Assembly (NCBI GenBank): GCA_903904615.1
Contig: CAIVDG010000163.1
Coordinates: forward strand, 1 to 5,445
DNA: 5,445 nt
DNA from: an uncultured Acidimicrobiaceae bacterium
GTDB taxonomy: Bacteria; Actinomycetota; Acidimicrobiia; Acidimicrobiales; Ilumatobacteraceae
Direction of reading: 5' to 3'
In this document: piece by piece, positions 5,115-5,445 of the stretch
Numbering within the stretch: position 1 is the first letter of the stretch
How the letters are laid out: every line of letters begins with the position of its first letter
Made by a program: the position numbers and the translations under genes
Notes under the pieces: generated by a model
What the model was told of the DNA's origin: nothing
What the model saw: the letters and a program-made list of their open reading frames with translations, nothing else
Database searches by the model: none

Positions 5115-5445
5115 TTAAGAACCGAATTCAAATCCAAGATCTGGTGCAGTCAATAGTGGCTTGTATGCAATTCCGGCTTCTGCGGCCATTGCTGCACATG
5201 TTCCGCCACGATCAACAATGACTGTTATAAGAACAGGCACTGCGCCAAATTCATACACAGCCTCTACGGCTTCAAAAATGCTGGTGCCTCGTGTGACGGT
5301 GTCCTCGGTGATGATGACTTTGTCGCCAGGTTGCAAAGCGCCAGCAATTCGCCCAGTCACACCGTGATCTTTAGCTTCCTTACGAACACTGAAACTGCGG
5401 AGGTCTCGCCCCTTCGTGGCGGCAACTGCTGCAATCCCGTAGGCA
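5115..5445 (-). CDS. pyrE: Orotate phosphoribosyltransferase, N-terminus cut by window edge
   Basis: PyrE joins orotate to PRPP to give orotidine 5'-monophosphate in de novo pyrimidine synthesis (cytoplasm). The reverse strand gives 109 C-terminal residues in frame from the right edge; the start and roughly the first half lie outside. Visible motifs are AYGIAAVAATKGR (1-13), the catalytic loop FSVRKEAKDHG (18-28) with its conserved lysines, and the PRPP-binding loop VIITEDTVTRGTS (43-55). ED is followed by TVTRGTS rather than the common VVTTGGS, a mild variant. The C-terminus VDRGG...GIAYKPLLTAPDLGF is typical. It ends at TAA 5117-5115. It is the upstream member of a run with the lipoprotein and thioesterase genes, 44 bases from the former. 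Confidence 0.94.
   Translation of the reverse strand, partial: AYGIAAVAATKGRDLRSFSVRKEAKDHGVTGRIAGALQPGDKVIITEDTVTRGTSIFEAVEAVYEFGAVPVLITVIVDRGGTCAAMAAEAGIAYKPLLTAPDLGFEFGS

Noticed and set aside
1..5445. CRISPR array, insertion sequence, riboswitch or rRNA
   Set aside because: No regularly spaced repeats, transposase-like frame, terminal inverted repeat pair, recognised riboswitch core or rRNA segment was found.

Overview
The window looks like a core chromosomal segment of an actinobacterium, most likely from the Acidimicrobiia or a close relative. This rests on the ClpS sequence type, the ClpS–DUF2017 gene pair, the tRNA-Glu/Asp/Phe order known from actinobacteria such as Mycobacterium, and a small cupredoxin-like lipoprotein of a kind seen in that class. 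The lineage is inferred from recognised families, not from a marker-gene comparison.

Layout. Positions 1-914 (minus) hold almost all of ctaB, the heme O synthase, cut by the left edge. Divergent from it are clpS (1008-1298, plus), the N-degron adaptor of the Clp protease, and a DUF2017 gene (1295-1780, plus) whose start overlaps the clpS stop in ATGA. A three-tRNA cluster follows: Glu-TTC, Asp-GTC and Phe-GAA, closed by a strong intrinsic terminator at 2175-2205. Next is one large gene (2280-3821, plus) for a P-loop ATPase of the Sll1717-like family, with two abutting perfect 10-bp palindromes just upstream. Converging on it from the right is a minus-strand run: pyrE (5115-5445, cut by the right edge), a cupredoxin-like lipoprotein (4678-5070), and a TesB-type acyl-CoA thioesterase (3863-4681). 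The lipoprotein and thioesterase overlap in GTGA.

How it fits together. Most of the window is housekeeping: heme O/A for cytochrome oxidase, targeted proteolysis, tRNAs, pyrimidine synthesis and acyl-CoA hydrolysis. The ATPase is the accessory-looking element. It sits alone between a tRNA terminator and a convergent operon, has its own palindromic upstream region, is locally poorer in G+C in its 5' part, and belongs to a family with no settled function. No partner effector, integrase, transposase, CRISPR array or duplicated att site is visible, so a defence role is only a hypothesis. No stretch longer than 300 bases lacks a gene.
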